From assembly GCA_040221375.1 (NCBI GenBank), contig JAVKEP010000082.1, positions 1 through 64,000 of the forward strand: 64,000 nt of DNA, in the 5' to 3' direction. The translations under genes and the position numbers were made by a program. Shown here one piece after another: positions 1-8,705 of this stretch. The notes beneath the pieces were generated by a model. It worked only from the letters and a program-made list of their open reading frames with translations, did no database searches and was not told the DNA's origin. Source of the stretch: SHAN690 sp040221375. Lineage in GTDB: Bacteria; Bacteroidota; Bacteroidia; Flavobacteriales_G; Salibacteraceae. Within the stretch, counting starts at the first letter, position 1; each line of letters starts with the position of its first letter.

Positions 1-300
1 GGCTGGAATATCGACCTGTTCATCTTCAAAGAAGACCCGATACGACGGATCCAATCGATGCAAGTCGTAATAGTCGGCTGGTGATTTGCCAAAACGAGCA
101 AAGTATTTCTCGAAGACGTCAGGCATCCAGTACCAACTGGGGCCCATGTCGAAAGTGAACCCACCAACTTCGAATTTTCGGGCGCGACCTCCAGGTGTAG
201 CATTTTTCTCAAGAACCGTGACGCGGTATCCTCGGTCGGCCAAAACAGTGGCGGCAGCTATTGCTGAAAATCCAGAGCCTATGACGGTGGTAGATGCCAT
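1..300 (-). CDS. crtI: Phytoene desaturase, N-terminal part (cut by window edge)
   Basis: The first 100 residues are visible; the rest lies beyond the left edge. The protein opens with MASTTVIGSGFSAIAAATVL, an FAD-binding Rossmann motif (GxGxxA), followed by an acidic strand end (VLEKN) and GGRARKFE. It continues with FDMGPSWYWMPDVF, typical of the CrtI family (the usual form is DxGPxxxxMP). CrtI enzymes introduce double bonds into phytoene to make lycopene or neurosporene. The ATG lies 8 bases after the ECF sigma gene on the same strand, so the two are probably co-transcribed. This places the sigma factor and the CarH-like gene upstream in a carotenoid locus. Family assignment is secure; the exact product (number of desaturations) cannot be read from this fragment. 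Confidence 0.9.
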   Translation of the reverse strand, partial: MASTTVIGSGFSAIAAATVLADRGYRVTVLEKNATPGGRARKFEVGGFTFDMGPSWYWMPDVFEKYFARFGKSPADYYDLHRLDPSYRVFFEDEQVDIPA

Positions 301-307
301 GTTGCTC

Positions 308-817
308 TTAATTGGGATTGTAATCGCTCAGAACATCCATCAGCTTCTGTCTCGCCAAAAAGATACGGCTCTTTACAGTACCAATAGGCAGTTGTAGGTA
401 GTCTGCAATCTCCTTGTATTTGTACCCCTCAGTGTGCATGTTGAATGGAATGCGATACTCATCTTGCAAGGCGTTGACGCTCTTCCGAATTTCAGAATGG
501 TCGTACATGCTGCCGGGGTGCTTGTCTTTAGAATCAGATGCATTGGAGAGGTAGTACAAGTCCTCAGATTGATCAATGATGGTTCTAGACTTCACTTGAC
601 GACGGTAGTTGTTTATGAAGGTGTTTTTCATGATCGTATACATCCAGGCTTTGAGGTTGGTCGCTTCGCGGAATTTATCCTTGTAGGCAATCGCTTTCAT
701 GAACGTATCCTGCACAAGGTCTTGCGCATCTTCTTCATTATGGGTCAAGCTGTAAGCGAAGTATTGCAACGGTTTGCGAAAGGAAAGGATCTTTTGGTTG
801 AATTCTAGCGTTGACAT
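308..817 (-). CDS. ECF-type RNA polymerase sigma factor
   Basis: A 169-residue sigma-70 family protein of ECF size. Region 2 is at about residues 10-80 (LTHNEEDAQDLVQDTFMKA, then LKAWMYTIMKNTFINNYRR). Region 4 is at about 115-165, with a helix-turn-helix YKYKEIADYLQLPIGTVKSR. No anti-sigma gene is adjacent. It lies between a CarH-like regulator upstream and crtI 8 bases downstream, so it probably directs carotenoid gene transcription, comparable in role to CarQ-type or other pigment-linked ECF factors. That role is inferred from position. A promoter (TACATTTG with an upstream TTG) and an inverted repeat lie in the 176-base gap before it. Confidence 0.9.
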   Translation of the reverse strand: MSTLEFNQKILSFRKPLQYFAYSLTHNEEDAQDLVQDTFMKAIAYKDKFREATNLKAWMYTIMKNTFINNYRRQVKSRTIIDQSEDLYYLSNASDSKDKHPGSMYDHSEIRKSVNALQDEYRIPFNMHTEGYKYKEIADYLQLPIGTVKSRIFLARQKLMDVLSDYNPN

Positions 818-846
818 TTGTTTAACATTTTGTGATTAAACTTCAA

Positions 847-877
847 CAAATGTATGTCAAAACATTTAAATCGACAA
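847..877 (-). promoter_or_regulatory. Promoter of the ECF sigma gene
   Basis: Read on the minus strand, TACATTTG (847-854) matches the Bacteroidota -7 element TAnnTTTG. A TTG at 875-877 lies 20 bases upstream and fits the -33 element. The predicted transcript would start near 840-843 and carry a leader of about 25 bases before the ATG at 817. Confidence 0.65.
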
Positions 878-881
878 GAAA

Positions 882-911
882 TGTTTAACTAATTACTTAA
901 TAAGTTAAACA
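882..911. promoter_or_regulatory. Perfect 9-bp inverted repeat, candidate operator
   Basis: TGTTTAACT (882-890) and AGTTAAACA (903-911) are exact reverse complements separated by 12 AT-rich bases. The repeat sits just upstream of the -33 TTG of the sigma gene promoter. Related half-sites occur at 819-827 (TGTTTAACA, next to the sigma start codon) and 833-841 (TGATTAAAC, reverse orientation). The CarH-like MerR protein encoded next to it is the obvious candidate ligand, but binding is inferred. Confidence 0.5.
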
Positions 912-993
912 AAATGAATCACAAATCTTCGAATCCCTTGCATATCGGGGTGAATGCGAGCCTAGGAATAGGGCGTGAAAGGAAAAAGAAAAC

Positions 994-1878
994 CTAGAAG
1001 TAGGCCTCTAAATCGTTGATTCCGTGTAGGAAGAATAATTTGGGATGTTTGATACTATCCAATTCAGGCAATGGACGCGTCGCGATCAGCAACTCGCACC
1101 CAGCGCACAGCGCGATCATTTTTTCGACCGTCGCACGCGCGTTACTCGTAACGGCTGGATCAACGAAAAACGTCAGGATCGCATCGGGTGAAATCGTGCG
1201 AATGGAGGTTTTGAGGTCCTGGTCCGGCAAATTCTGTCCCATGTAAAAAACCTGGGCACCATTTTTCTTGAGCAGATAGTGCGCCATCAATAGCCCGATC
1301 TCATGGTGTTCGCCTTCAGGAAGAAACAGCAGGAAGCGTTTGCCCCCAACTGGATTTGATAACCGATCGATTCCGACGATGATCTTCTGGCGGATCAAAC
1401 AACTGATAAAATGCTCATGTGCCGGATTTATTTGGCTAATCGACCATAACACGCCGACCTTTTCAAGGAAGGGATAGATCAAGTGGGTAATGGTGCGTTC
1501 GAATCCGTTGTTCTTGACAGAGTTCTCGTAGATGCGATGGAATTTTTCAGCGTCCATGTCGATCATGGAGACCATCAAGTCGTTTGAGTCGAGGTCCAAG
1601 ACGACATCGGTATCGTGAATCAATGTTTGTTCGTAGAGCTTTTCTACTTCTTGTTTGAATTCACCATCCGACAAGCTCGAGATCTTGGAAATTTTATAGC
1701 CGTGTCGAGAAAGAAGCGCAACATTGAGCACAAACTTGAGTTGCTCATCGTCGTAAAAACGAATGTTGGTGCCGGTTCGCTTTGGCTCAATGATTCCATA
1801 CCGCTGTTCCCAGATGCGGATGGTGTGGGCCTTGATCCCAGACAATTGCTCTAATTCTTTGATGGAGTATGCGCCCAT
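994..1878 (-). CDS. CarH/LitR-like MerR regulator with B12-binding domain
   Basis: 294 residues. Residues 1-70 are a MerR winged helix (YSIKELEQLSGIKAHTIRIW, then RFYDDEQLKFV). Residues about 100-170 form the B12-capping helical domain, with the CarH-type Wx9EH motif (W145, E155, H156). Residues about 180-294 are a cobalamin-binding Rossmann domain with ExHxxG (E190, H192, G195), where H192 would be the lower axial cobalt ligand. CarH proteins repress carotenoid genes as B12-bound tetramers in the dark and release DNA in light. Its place upstream of an ECF factor and crtI supports a similar job. The residue after W145 is Ser, where Thermus CarH has the His that ligates cobalt after illumination, so the light response may differ. 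Confidence 0.88.
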   Translation of the reverse strand: MGAYSIKELEQLSGIKAHTIRIWEQRYGIIEPKRTGTNIRFYDDEQLKFVLNVALLSRHGYKISKISSLSDGEFKQEVEKLYEQTLIHDTDVVLDLDSNDLMVSMIDMDAEKFHRIYENSVKNNGFERTITHLIYPFLEKVGVLWSISQINPAHEHFISCLIRQKIIVGIDRLSNPVGGKRFLLFLPEGEHHEIGLLMAHYLLKKNGAQVFYMGQNLPDQDLKTSIRTISPDAILTFFVDPAVTSNARATVEKMIALCAGCELLIATRPLPELDSIKHPKLFFLHGINDLEAYF

Positions 1879-1998
1879 GGTCTTTCGATGAGGTATAACA
1901 CCGGCACCGTCGAGATGTTCGGTGTCGAAGGTAAGATATTCTCTCAGGCGTTTAATAAAAGGGGTGAAACACTAAACAGAACGTTTTATTCAGAAGAG

Positions 1999-2006
1999 CA
2001 TCTTTG
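1999..2006 (+). promoter_or_regulatory. -7-like element directly before uvrC
   Basis: CATCTTTG differs from TAnnTTTG at the first base only and ends 7 bases before the ATG at 2014. It suggests transcription starting at or next to the start codon, and supports the shorter uvrC start. Confidence 0.45.
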
Positions 2007-2013
2007 CCCTTGG

Positions 2014-3831
2014 ATGGGCGAAGAGAACTTTCACAGCGACGAACTCAAGGAAAAGGTTTCGAACCTCCCACACAAACCTGGGGTCTATCAGTATTTCGAT
2101 GCCGAGGGAAAGATCATCTATGTGGGAAAGGCGAAGGATTTGCGCAAGCGCGTGGCGTCGTATTTCAATCGAGATCGATACGAGAGTGGCAAGACCCGCT
2201 TACTCGTACGAAAAATACGAGACGTCGAACACATCATTGTCCCCACCGAATTTGAGGCCCTCTTGCTCGAGAATTCGATGATCAAGGAGCACCAGCCTAA
2301 GTACAACATCCAATTGCGGGATGACAAGACCTACCCCTGGATATGCATAAAAAAGGAGCGCTTTCCAAGGGTGTTTCCAACCCGCAATGTCGTGCGCGAC
2401 GGCTCAGAGTATTTTGGTCCCTACGCATCGGTTAAGCGAATGAAAGCGGTCTTAGCTGTCGCCACTAAGCTCCACAAGGTGCGCACCTGCAACTATGTGT
2501 TGAGCAAGGAGAACATCGAAAAAGGAAAATTCAAAGTTTGCTTGGAGTACCACATTGGCAATTGCCTTGGACCTTGCGAAGGTTTGCAATCGGAGGAATC
2601 CTACAACCAGAGCATAGATGAAATCCGAAAATTGGTCAAGGGCGATGTAGACGATGTCATCAAGAATACCAAGCAGCGCATGCAGGAGGCAGCAGAGGTC
2701 CTAGACTTTGAAGCTGCCGCCACGCTCAAGGCCAACATGGAATTGCTGCAGGATTACCAAAGCAAGTCCGTCGTGGTCAACCCGAGCATCCGCGACGTAG
2801 ACGTTGCCACTGTGGTTTCGGATGACGTGTTCGTTTACGTCAATTTTATGCGCGTGGTCAACGGAGCTGTGATTCAAAGCCACTCGCTGGAATTTAAAAG
2901 AAAGCTCGACGAAGAGAAAAACGACATCCTGCTGAGTGCCATCGCCGAAATGCGCTCGGTTTTCCAAAGTACCGCGAAAGAAATCTTGGTCAACTCTAAC
3001 CTCGAGGCGCATTGGGAACACGCGTCATTTCATCAGCCCCAACGAGGAGATAAGAAGGCCTTGATCGACTTTTCACTGAGAAACCTGAGGTTTTTCATGC
3101 TCGATCGGCAGAAAGCACAAGATAAAATCGACCCGAACCGGCATTCGAATCGGGTTCTTAAAACCCTGAAGGAAGACTTGCGTTTGACCGAGTTGCCGAC
3201 GCATATTGAGTGTTTTGATAATTCAAACTTTCACGGAAGTTTTCCCGTTGCCGCATGCGTAGTATTCAAGGATGCAAGGGCGAGCAAGCAGGATTATAGG
3301 CACTTCAACATCAAGACCGTAGAAGGTCCCGACGATTTCGCCTCGATGGAGGAAGTCATTTATCGGCGCTACAAACGCATGATCGATGAAAATCAATCGC
3401 TGCCTCAGCTTGTCGTGGTGGACGGAGGGAAAGGCCAGCTCAGTTCGGCGGTCAAAAGCCTCGACAAGCTCGAATTGCGCGGAAAGGTAGCGGTCATTGG
3501 AATTGCGAAAAAACTCGAAGAGATCTTTTTTCCCGAAGATCCCATTCCCATTTACATCGACAAACGGTCGGAGTCATTGAAGCTCATTCAGCGCATGCGT
3601 AACGAGGCCCACCGATTTGGCATTACCCTTCACCGCAATAAGAGGAGCAAGCACGCATTTCAAAGTGAGCTCTTGGCCATCGATGGCATCGGTGTAAAAA
3701 CCGCCAAGGAGTTGCTGCGTTCGTTTTACAGCATGGAACGCATTAAGCAATTGAGCGAAGAAGATTTGGCTACCGTCGTTTCCGCGGCCCAAGCGAAGGC
3801 GATAGTTGACTATTTTCGCTCGACATCGTGA
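2014..3831 (+). CDS. uvrC: UvrABC system protein C (excinuclease subunit)
   Basis: 605 residues, normal UvrC length. Order of domains: GIY-YIG nuclease at the N-terminus (GVYQYFDAEGKIIYVGKAKD) for the 3' incision; a UVR motif near residues 205-240 (VLDFEAAATLKANMELLQ); the UvrC RNase H-like nuclease (HIECFDNSNFHGS, then LVVVDGGKGQLSSA) for the 5' incision; and a C-terminal helix-hairpin-helix (LLAIDGIGVKTAKELL). It acts with UvrA and UvrB in nucleotide excision repair. The frame is open back to 1888, but that would leave 10 bases to the divergent regulator. The domain begins just after M at 2014, and a promoter-like element lies 7 bases upstream, so I chose 2014. The 3' end overlaps the next gene by 4 bases. 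Confidence 0.95.
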   Translation: MGEENFHSDELKEKVSNLPHKPGVYQYFDAEGKIIYVGKAKDLRKRVASYFNRDRYESGKTRLLVRKIRDVEHIIVPTEFEALLLENSMIKEHQPKYNIQLRDDKTYPWICIKKERFPRVFPTRNVVRDGSEYFGPYASVKRMKAVLAVATKLHKVRTCNYVLSKENIEKGKFKVCLEYHIGNCLGPCEGLQSEESYNQSIDEIRKLVKGDVDDVIKNTKQRMQEAAEVLDFEAAATLKANMELLQDYQSKSVVVNPSIRDVDVATVVSDDVFVYVNFMRVVNGAVIQSHSLEFKRKLDEEKNDILLSAIAEMRSVFQSTAKEILVNSNLEAHWEHASFHQPQRGDKKALIDFSLRNLRFFMLDRQKAQDKIDPNRHSNRVLKTLKEDLRLTELPTHIECFDNSNFHGSFPVAACVVFKDARASKQDYRHFNIKTVEGPDDFASMEEVIYRRYKRMIDENQSLPQLVVVDGGKGQLSSAVKSLDKLELRGKVAVIGIAKKLEEIFFPEDPIPIYIDKRSESLKLIQRMRNEAHRFGITLHRNKRSKHAFQSELLAIDGIGVKTAKELLRSFYSMERIKQLSEEDLATVVSAAQAKAIVDYFRSTS

Positions 3832-6290
3832 ACAGACTTTTCAGACGAATAATCAGGATGGGTGTATTTGAGGATACACCCGAGGAATTGGTAGACGAGA
3901 TCAAGGTGATCAACTCCATCAAAGTGCAAGGGGCCATTTTGGTCTTGCTAAGCACCATTCCTTCGTTTCTCTTGCTGCCTGAGCACAAGCTGTTCACCGC
4001 CGTGATTTTACTCTTGCATCTGATGGCAGCATTCATCGTGGTGCAGTGCAATGCCCGAAAAGATTACACGGCAGCTAAATGGATATTCGTCATGGACCCG
4101 GCGTTCTTGGTCCTAGCCCTGACGAGCTACTATGGCGACGACACGAATTTTCAGTTCGTACTTATGGTCTGCTTCCTTATGTATGTATTCCTCTTCCGCA
4201 AGCGAAGCATACAAAGTTTCCGGATGCTCGCCACGTTTTTTGTGGTGTCGATCACTGGAGTATCCATCATCTATTTCAGCGACTTTGCGTGGGTGACCAT
4301 CTCGAGGTTCGAATTGGAAGTACTGCGCGTTTCTGCCTTTGCTTTTTGTGCGGCGCTGGCCGTGATGATGGGCGTCGTTTTGCAAAAATCAGCCAGAAAC
4401 CGCACCGAACGGGCCAAAGAAACGTTGAAAGTTTCTGAAAGAGACGCTACGATTCTGCAGACGATCAGCGACAACATGGATGAGGCAATCTTCAAATCTT
4501 CCATTACAAAAGGATTGGAATTTGTAAACGAAGCGTTCGTGAAGATGTACGGCTATGACTCTAAGGAAGAAATTGAGCAAATACACCCCGTCAATCTATA
4601 CAACTCAAAGGCCGAGAGAGATGCACTTCTTTCTAGGATCGATAAGTTTGGAAAAGTGACAAACATGCTGCTTAAATACAGACGCAAGGATGGGTCATCC
4701 TTTTGGGGTCGATTGAGCAGCACCAAAGTAGAGGAAGACGGAGAGGTATTCTTGGTTGGTACCATTTCGGATGTAACCCATCAACAAGAACAGACCCATT
4801 TGCTCCAACTTAGCGAGCGTCAATTGAGGGAAGCTCAGCGTCTAGCCAAAGTTGGGAACTGGAGGGCGTTGCCTGAAAAAGGCATCGTAGAATGGTCTGG
4901 CGAGTGTGCGAACATCCATGGCTTTCTTCCTATTGATTTCGCGGACTCGTTCGAAATATGGCGCGATGGATTTGTAGACATAAGCTTTGAAGCCATGCGA
5001 GATGGGATAGAGCGCGCATCCTTGATGAATAAAGCATTTGAGTTCGGGTCGTGGTTCAAAACGCCAAATGAGGAAATGAAATTCCTTTACTTCACTTGCC
5101 AAAGTACGGTTAAGGGTGAAGTGACCGAATGGTTTGGTACGGTGCAAGACCGAACAGAGCTAAAGAACCAAGAGCTGCAATTGATTTCGACGCGAGAGTT
5201 CTACCAGAGCGTTTTGGACAACATCCCAGTGGAATCGGTACTGGTGGATGAACAAGCGAAGTATTTCTACATTTCGAAGAATGCAATAGCCGACGACGAA
5301 CTGAGAAACTTCATGCTCGGAAAGTCGAACATCGAATACGCTCAGTACCGGGGGTTGGATTTATCGTTCGCCGAGCTGCGAGAGGAAAAAATGAGACAGG
5401 CCCTTAAAGGAGATTTGACCGTACGCTGGGAAGAAAAAATGAAAACGCGCGATGGAAGGGACACCTACCACATTCGAAACTTGGTTCCTGCCTACCTCAA
5501 AGATGGACGCTCGGTCAAGAAGTTTTTAATTGGATACTCATTCGACATCAATGACATCAAGCGCGCTCAATTTCGTTTGGAAGACCGAAATGCAGAGCTG
5601 AACCAGCTCAACAAGGAATTAGATCGATTTGTCTACAGCATATCACACGACCTTCGGGCTCCCATCGCATCCGTTTTGGGACTCAATTCACTCGCGGAGG
5701 AGGCAGAAGATGAAAACGAACTGGCCAACTTGCTCTCGATGCAAAGGGAAGCCCTTGACAGGCTGGATCGTTACATACGCGATGTGATAGATTATTCGAG
5801 AAATAAGCGGCTGGACGTGAGAAGCGAAGAAGTGCGGTTGAGAGAAGTATTGGACGAATGCATGAACGACCTCGTTTTCATGTCCAACTACGAGCGCTTA
5901 GAGTACTTCATAGACGTAGCAGATGATCTGGTTGTGATTAGCGACGTTCTGCGCATTCGAATCATCATCAACAATATCCTTTCCAACGCCATAAAATACG
6001 CAGACCCTAAGAAAGAAAATCCTTTCATTGCTATACGAGGACGCGTTGAAGAAGACAAGGTGATGCTGGAATTTGAAGACAACGGTATCGGGATTAAAGA
6101 AGAACACAAAGAGCACATTTGGGACATCTTTTTTCGAGGAACGAGCACGATTCCGGGATCGGGGTTGGGCCTCTACATCCTCAAAGAATCTGCCAAGAGT
6201 ATCGGCGGCGAAGTGTGCTACGAATCCGAAGAAGGTGAAGGGACTAAATTTACGGTGACGCTCGTATCTCTCAGCGAAAACGAAGCGTGA
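3828..6290 (+). CDS. Membrane-bound multi-PAS sensor histidine kinase
   Basis: 820 residues. About residues 25-190 hold several hydrophobic helices (roughly six) ending at a short linker. Then come PAS domains at about 205-320, 330-450 and 455-585. A short coiled coil leads into HisKA (VYSISHDLRAPIASVLGL, phosphorylatable H607) and HATPase_c (NNILSNAIKYADP, DNGIGI, GSGLGLYILKES). No receiver domain is fused and no response regulator is adjacent, so partner and signal are unknown. It starts with GTG at 3828, overlapping the uvrC stop (GTGA), so it is probably translated from the uvrC mRNA. An ATG at 3858 is an alternative. The uvrC link suggests nothing definite about the signal. Confidence 0.92.
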   Translation: MNRLFRRIIRMGVFEDTPEELVDEIKVINSIKVQGAILVLLSTIPSFLLLPEHKLFTAVILLLHLMAAFIVVQCNARKDYTAAKWIFVMDPAFLVLALTSYYGDDTNFQFVLMVCFLMYVFLFRKRSIQSFRMLATFFVVSITGVSIIYFSDFAWVTISRFELEVLRVSAFAFCAALAVMMGVVLQKSARNRTERAKETLKVSERDATILQTISDNMDEAIFKSSITKGLEFVNEAFVKMYGYDSKEEIEQIHPVNLYNSKAERDALLSRIDKFGKVTNMLLKYRRKDGSSFWGRLSSTKVEEDGEVFLVGTISDVTHQQEQTHLLQLSERQLREAQRLAKVGNWRALPEKGIVEWSGECANIHGFLPIDFADSFEIWRDGFVDISFEAMRDGIERASLMNKAFEFGSWFKTPNEEMKFLYFTCQSTVKGEVTEWFGTVQDRTELKNQELQLISTREFYQSVLDNIPVESVLVDEQAKYFYISKNAIADDELRNFMLGKSNIEYAQYRGLDLSFAELREEKMRQALKGDLTVRWEEKMKTRDGRDTYHIRNLVPAYLKDGRSVKKFLIGYSFDINDIKRAQFRLEDRNAELNQLNKELDRFVYSISHDLRAPIASVLGLNSLAEEAEDENELANLLSMQREALDRLDRYIRDVIDYSRNKRLDVRSEEVRLREVLDECMNDLVFMSNYERLEYFIDVADDLVVISDVLRIRIIINNILSNAIKYADPKKENPFIAIRGRVEEDKVMLEFEDNGIGIKEEHKEHIWDIFFRGTSTIPGSGLGLYILKESAKSIGGEVCYESEEGEGTKFTVTLVSLSENEA

Positions 6291-7283
6291 TCAGACAAAC
6301 TTGTCTTTGAGAAGATTCATCTCGATGACGGGCGATATTTTCTCGTAGAGAATGTGGTAGACGGCTCTTGTAATCGGAAGGTCCACTTCAAATTTCTTGT
6401 TCATCTCCACAATGGATTTTACCGCGTAGTAACCTTCCGCGATCATGCTCATTTCCAATTGAGCAGCCTTGACACTGTACCCCTTGCCGATCATCATACC
6501 AAAGGCCCTATTTCTACTGAACTGAGAATATGCCGTAACCAGCAAGTCGCCGAGGTAGGCAGACGAATTTACGTCGCGATGAACCGGACTTACCGCGTCC
6601 ACAAAGTTTTCAATTTCTTGAATCGCATTGCTGATTAACACGGCCTGGAAATTATCGCCGTATCCCAATCCGTGACAAATTCCTGATGCGATGGCCATGA
6701 TGTTTTTCATCACTGCGCTGATTTCTGTTCCAAAGATGTCTTCAGAAGTGGACGTTTTTACGTAGCGGCAAGCGAGTGCATCGGCCATGATGGCCGCAAT
6801 TTCTACATCCGGGCACGCCAAGGTTAAGTAGCTAAGGCGCTCCAAGGCAATTTCTTCTGCATGACAAGGCCCAGAGATGATGCCAATCCGGTCGTATGGA
6901 ATGCCGAATTCTTTGTGAAAAAAGCGGGCAGGGATGGAGTGATACTCAGGTACAATTCCTTTGATGGCGCTAAACAGGATTTTCTTTTCAATGTCCTCTA
7001 CCTTGAACCCGTTAAAGGTTTGATATACGAACGCTGATGGAATTGCGACAACCAATATGTCGCTTTCACGGACTACCTTTTCCAGGTCATGGCTTGGGTG
7101 TACCTTGGTCAAGTCGAATTCCACCGACTGCAAGTACCGTTCGTTGTGCTTGAATTTCTTCAAGTAAGCTACGCTGTGCTCATGCCGAAACCACCAATTT
7201 ACCCTGGATGAGTTGTTGCTCAGCATCTTGGCTATGGCAGTAGCCCAACTTCCGCTTCCTATGACTCCAAACGTATGCTCCAT
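6291..7283 (-). CDS. gpsA: NAD(P)H-dependent glycerol-3-phosphate dehydrogenase
   Basis: 330 residues. It reduces dihydroxyacetone phosphate to sn-glycerol-3-phosphate for phospholipid synthesis. The N-terminus has the Rossmann motif GVIGSGSWATAIAKML. GpsA signatures follow: ISGPCHAEEIA, and in the C-terminal helical domain AVMKNIMAIASGICHGLGYG with the catalytic Lys. Length is normal. Its last base abuts the stop of the convergent kinase gene at 6290. A TACATTTG element ends 5 bases before the ATG, suggesting a leaderless transcript. Confidence 0.95.
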   Translation of the reverse strand: MEHTFGVIGSGSWATAIAKMLSNNSSRVNWWFRHEHSVAYLKKFKHNERYLQSVEFDLTKVHPSHDLEKVVRESDILVVAIPSAFVYQTFNGFKVEDIEKKILFSAIKGIVPEYHSIPARFFHKEFGIPYDRIGIISGPCHAEEIALERLSYLTLACPDVEIAAIMADALACRYVKTSTSEDIFGTEISAVMKNIMAIASGICHGLGYGDNFQAVLISNAIQEIENFVDAVSPVHRDVNSSAYLGDLLVTAYSQFSRNRAFGMMIGKGYSVKAAQLEMSMIAEGYYAVKSIVEMNKKFEVDLPITRAVYHILYEKISPVIEMNLLKDKFV

Positions 7284-7288
7284 TGCCT

Positions 7289-7296
7289 CAAATGTA
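7289..7296 (-). promoter_or_regulatory. -7 element of gpsA, leaderless spacing
   Basis: TACATTTG on the minus strand, an exact TAnnTTTG match, with 5 bases to the gpsA ATG. Confidence 0.6.
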
Positions 7297-7347
7297 AAAA
7301 TTCGAACACCAGCCGAGCGCTTAAGTGTTTGGCTTTGATCTTTTTCT

Positions 7348-7355
7348 CAGTTTTG
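7348..7355 (+). promoter_or_regulatory. -7-like element of the PrsW-type gene
   Basis: CAGTTTTG, one mismatch from TAnnTTTG, ends 4 bases before the ATG at 7360. TTTG sequences about 16-20 bases upstream could act as the -33 element. Confidence 0.4.
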
Positions 7356-7359
7356 ACTC

Positions 7360-8565
7360 ATGTGGGGACTTTTAACGATCATCTTCAATTTGATCGGACT
7401 TTTCTTGATCTTCCAATTCTTGCAATACAAGTACCTCGACTATAAGCGCAGTTCTGGAAGCAAGGATTTTTGGAAATTCAAACGCCATAAATACGTGATC
7501 ACCGTATTGGGCTTTCTGCTGGCGGGATTTTCCCTGATAGAGCTGGCACTTCCCAATATTTCTCCCCTCGTTGATCAAGCGTATCGCCTTCAACTCAATT
7601 CTTTTTTCGGAGTTGCAGCAGCATTAGGAATCAGTTCCATCTGGGCCGTTTACTTGCGGAAACTCGACATTTTCGACCCTGAGAAATGGTCCAATATATT
7701 TGTTGTGTTCGCCTTGGGATGTGCTACCACTGGGCTCGTTTTTCCAATTTCTGATTTGCTCAACAATCAACTAGGGTTTAACCTCAATGGCGACCAAGCG
7801 AACGACTTCCTCTACTGCGTTGTCGGCATTGGAATGGTTGAAGAATTGGTGAAACTATTACCACTCTTGGTGATCATCAGGTACAAGCATGTGGTACGCG
7901 AGCCGTATGATTTCATCCTCTACGCCTCGATCTCAGCCTTGGGATTTGCCTTCATTGAGAATGCTATGTACATCATGCGCTCCGATTTCTTCGCTACCAA
8001 TGCCCGTGCCTTGTTCGCCACCGTCGCGCACATGACGTTCAGTTCGGTGTTGGGCTACGCAGTCATGATTTCAGTCTATAAGAAGCATTGGACTGGGTGG
8101 GTTTATGCGGCAGGCGGGTTCTTGCTGGCTTCACTCATGCACGGATTCTACGATTTTTGGCTGATCAACCTGATTGCTAAACAATACGATGGTCTCACCC
8201 TGATTTTCTTCCTGCTTACCACACACTTTTGGTTCTCAATGAAGAACAAGACCATCAATGCGTCACGGTTTTTTGATCCGCACCGTATGCTGATCAATGA
8301 CAAACTGAGATACTTCTTGATATTTTGGCTCTCAGCGTTGCTGATTTCCTCGGCCATTATCATTGGCATTTTCCATGGGAAGACCACAGCCAATAGCTTC
8401 TTAAGAGGTCAATTGTACGGATACGGCTTTTTGGTCTACTACCTAAGCCTTAGTTTCAGCCGTTTTAGGATTGCCCCGAAGATGCTTTCTGCCGGACAAA
8501 AGTTGTTCGACTCTGTCATCCCGGATGAGCCAGCGCACAACACAGATTCATGGGGAGCAGAGTGA
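7360..8565 (+). CDS. PrsW-family intramembrane protease
   Basis: 401 residues with about ten hydrophobic segments. The PrsW (CAAX/glutamic-type) motifs are present: GMVEELVKLLPLL near residue 165 (paired Glu), FAFIENAMYI near 200, AHMTFSSVLGYAV near 225 and LMHGFYDFW near 260. In Bacillus, PrsW cleaves an anti-sigma factor within the membrane; here no anti-sigma gene is adjacent and the substrate is unknown. The last 100 residues add several membrane helices beyond the catalytic core. The gene is alone between gpsA (divergent) and a T9SS cargo gene. Confidence 0.82.
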   Translation: MWGLLTIIFNLIGLFLIFQFLQYKYLDYKRSSGSKDFWKFKRHKYVITVLGFLLAGFSLIELALPNISPLVDQAYRLQLNSFFGVAAALGISSIWAVYLRKLDIFDPEKWSNIFVVFALGCATTGLVFPISDLLNNQLGFNLNGDQANDFLYCVVGIGMVEELVKLLPLLVIIRYKHVVREPYDFILYASISALGFAFIENAMYIMRSDFFATNARALFATVAHMTFSSVLGYAVMISVYKKHWTGWVYAAGGFLLASLMHGFYDFWLINLIAKQYDGLTLIFFLLTTHFWFSMKNKTINASRFFDPHRMLINDKLRYFLIFWLSALLISSAIIIGIFHGKTTANSFLRGQLYGYGFLVYYLSLSFSRFRIAPKMLSAGQKLFDSVIPDEPAHNTDSWGAE

Positions 8566-8705
8566 TTCGGCCATGACGGCGCAGTGCTTTGCCCACAGTC
8601 GGAGACAAAAGCCAATGAATCCATGAGTCGCGGCATAAAATGCAATTTTCGACAACGTTCGCTTTACATTTACGTCTCCTTATTCTAAACACCTGCTTCC
8701 ACGTC

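Noticed and set aside
1888..2013. Longer uvrC reading frame starting at 1888
   Set aside because: The extra 42 residues do not match UvrC and would leave 10 bases to the divergent regulator; a -7-like element sits just before the start at 2014.
3860..3881. Hairpin GGGTGTAT/ATACACCC just inside the kinase gene
   Set aside because: An 8-bp stem around a 6-base loop within coding sequence, with no T run and no sign of conservation; probably chance.
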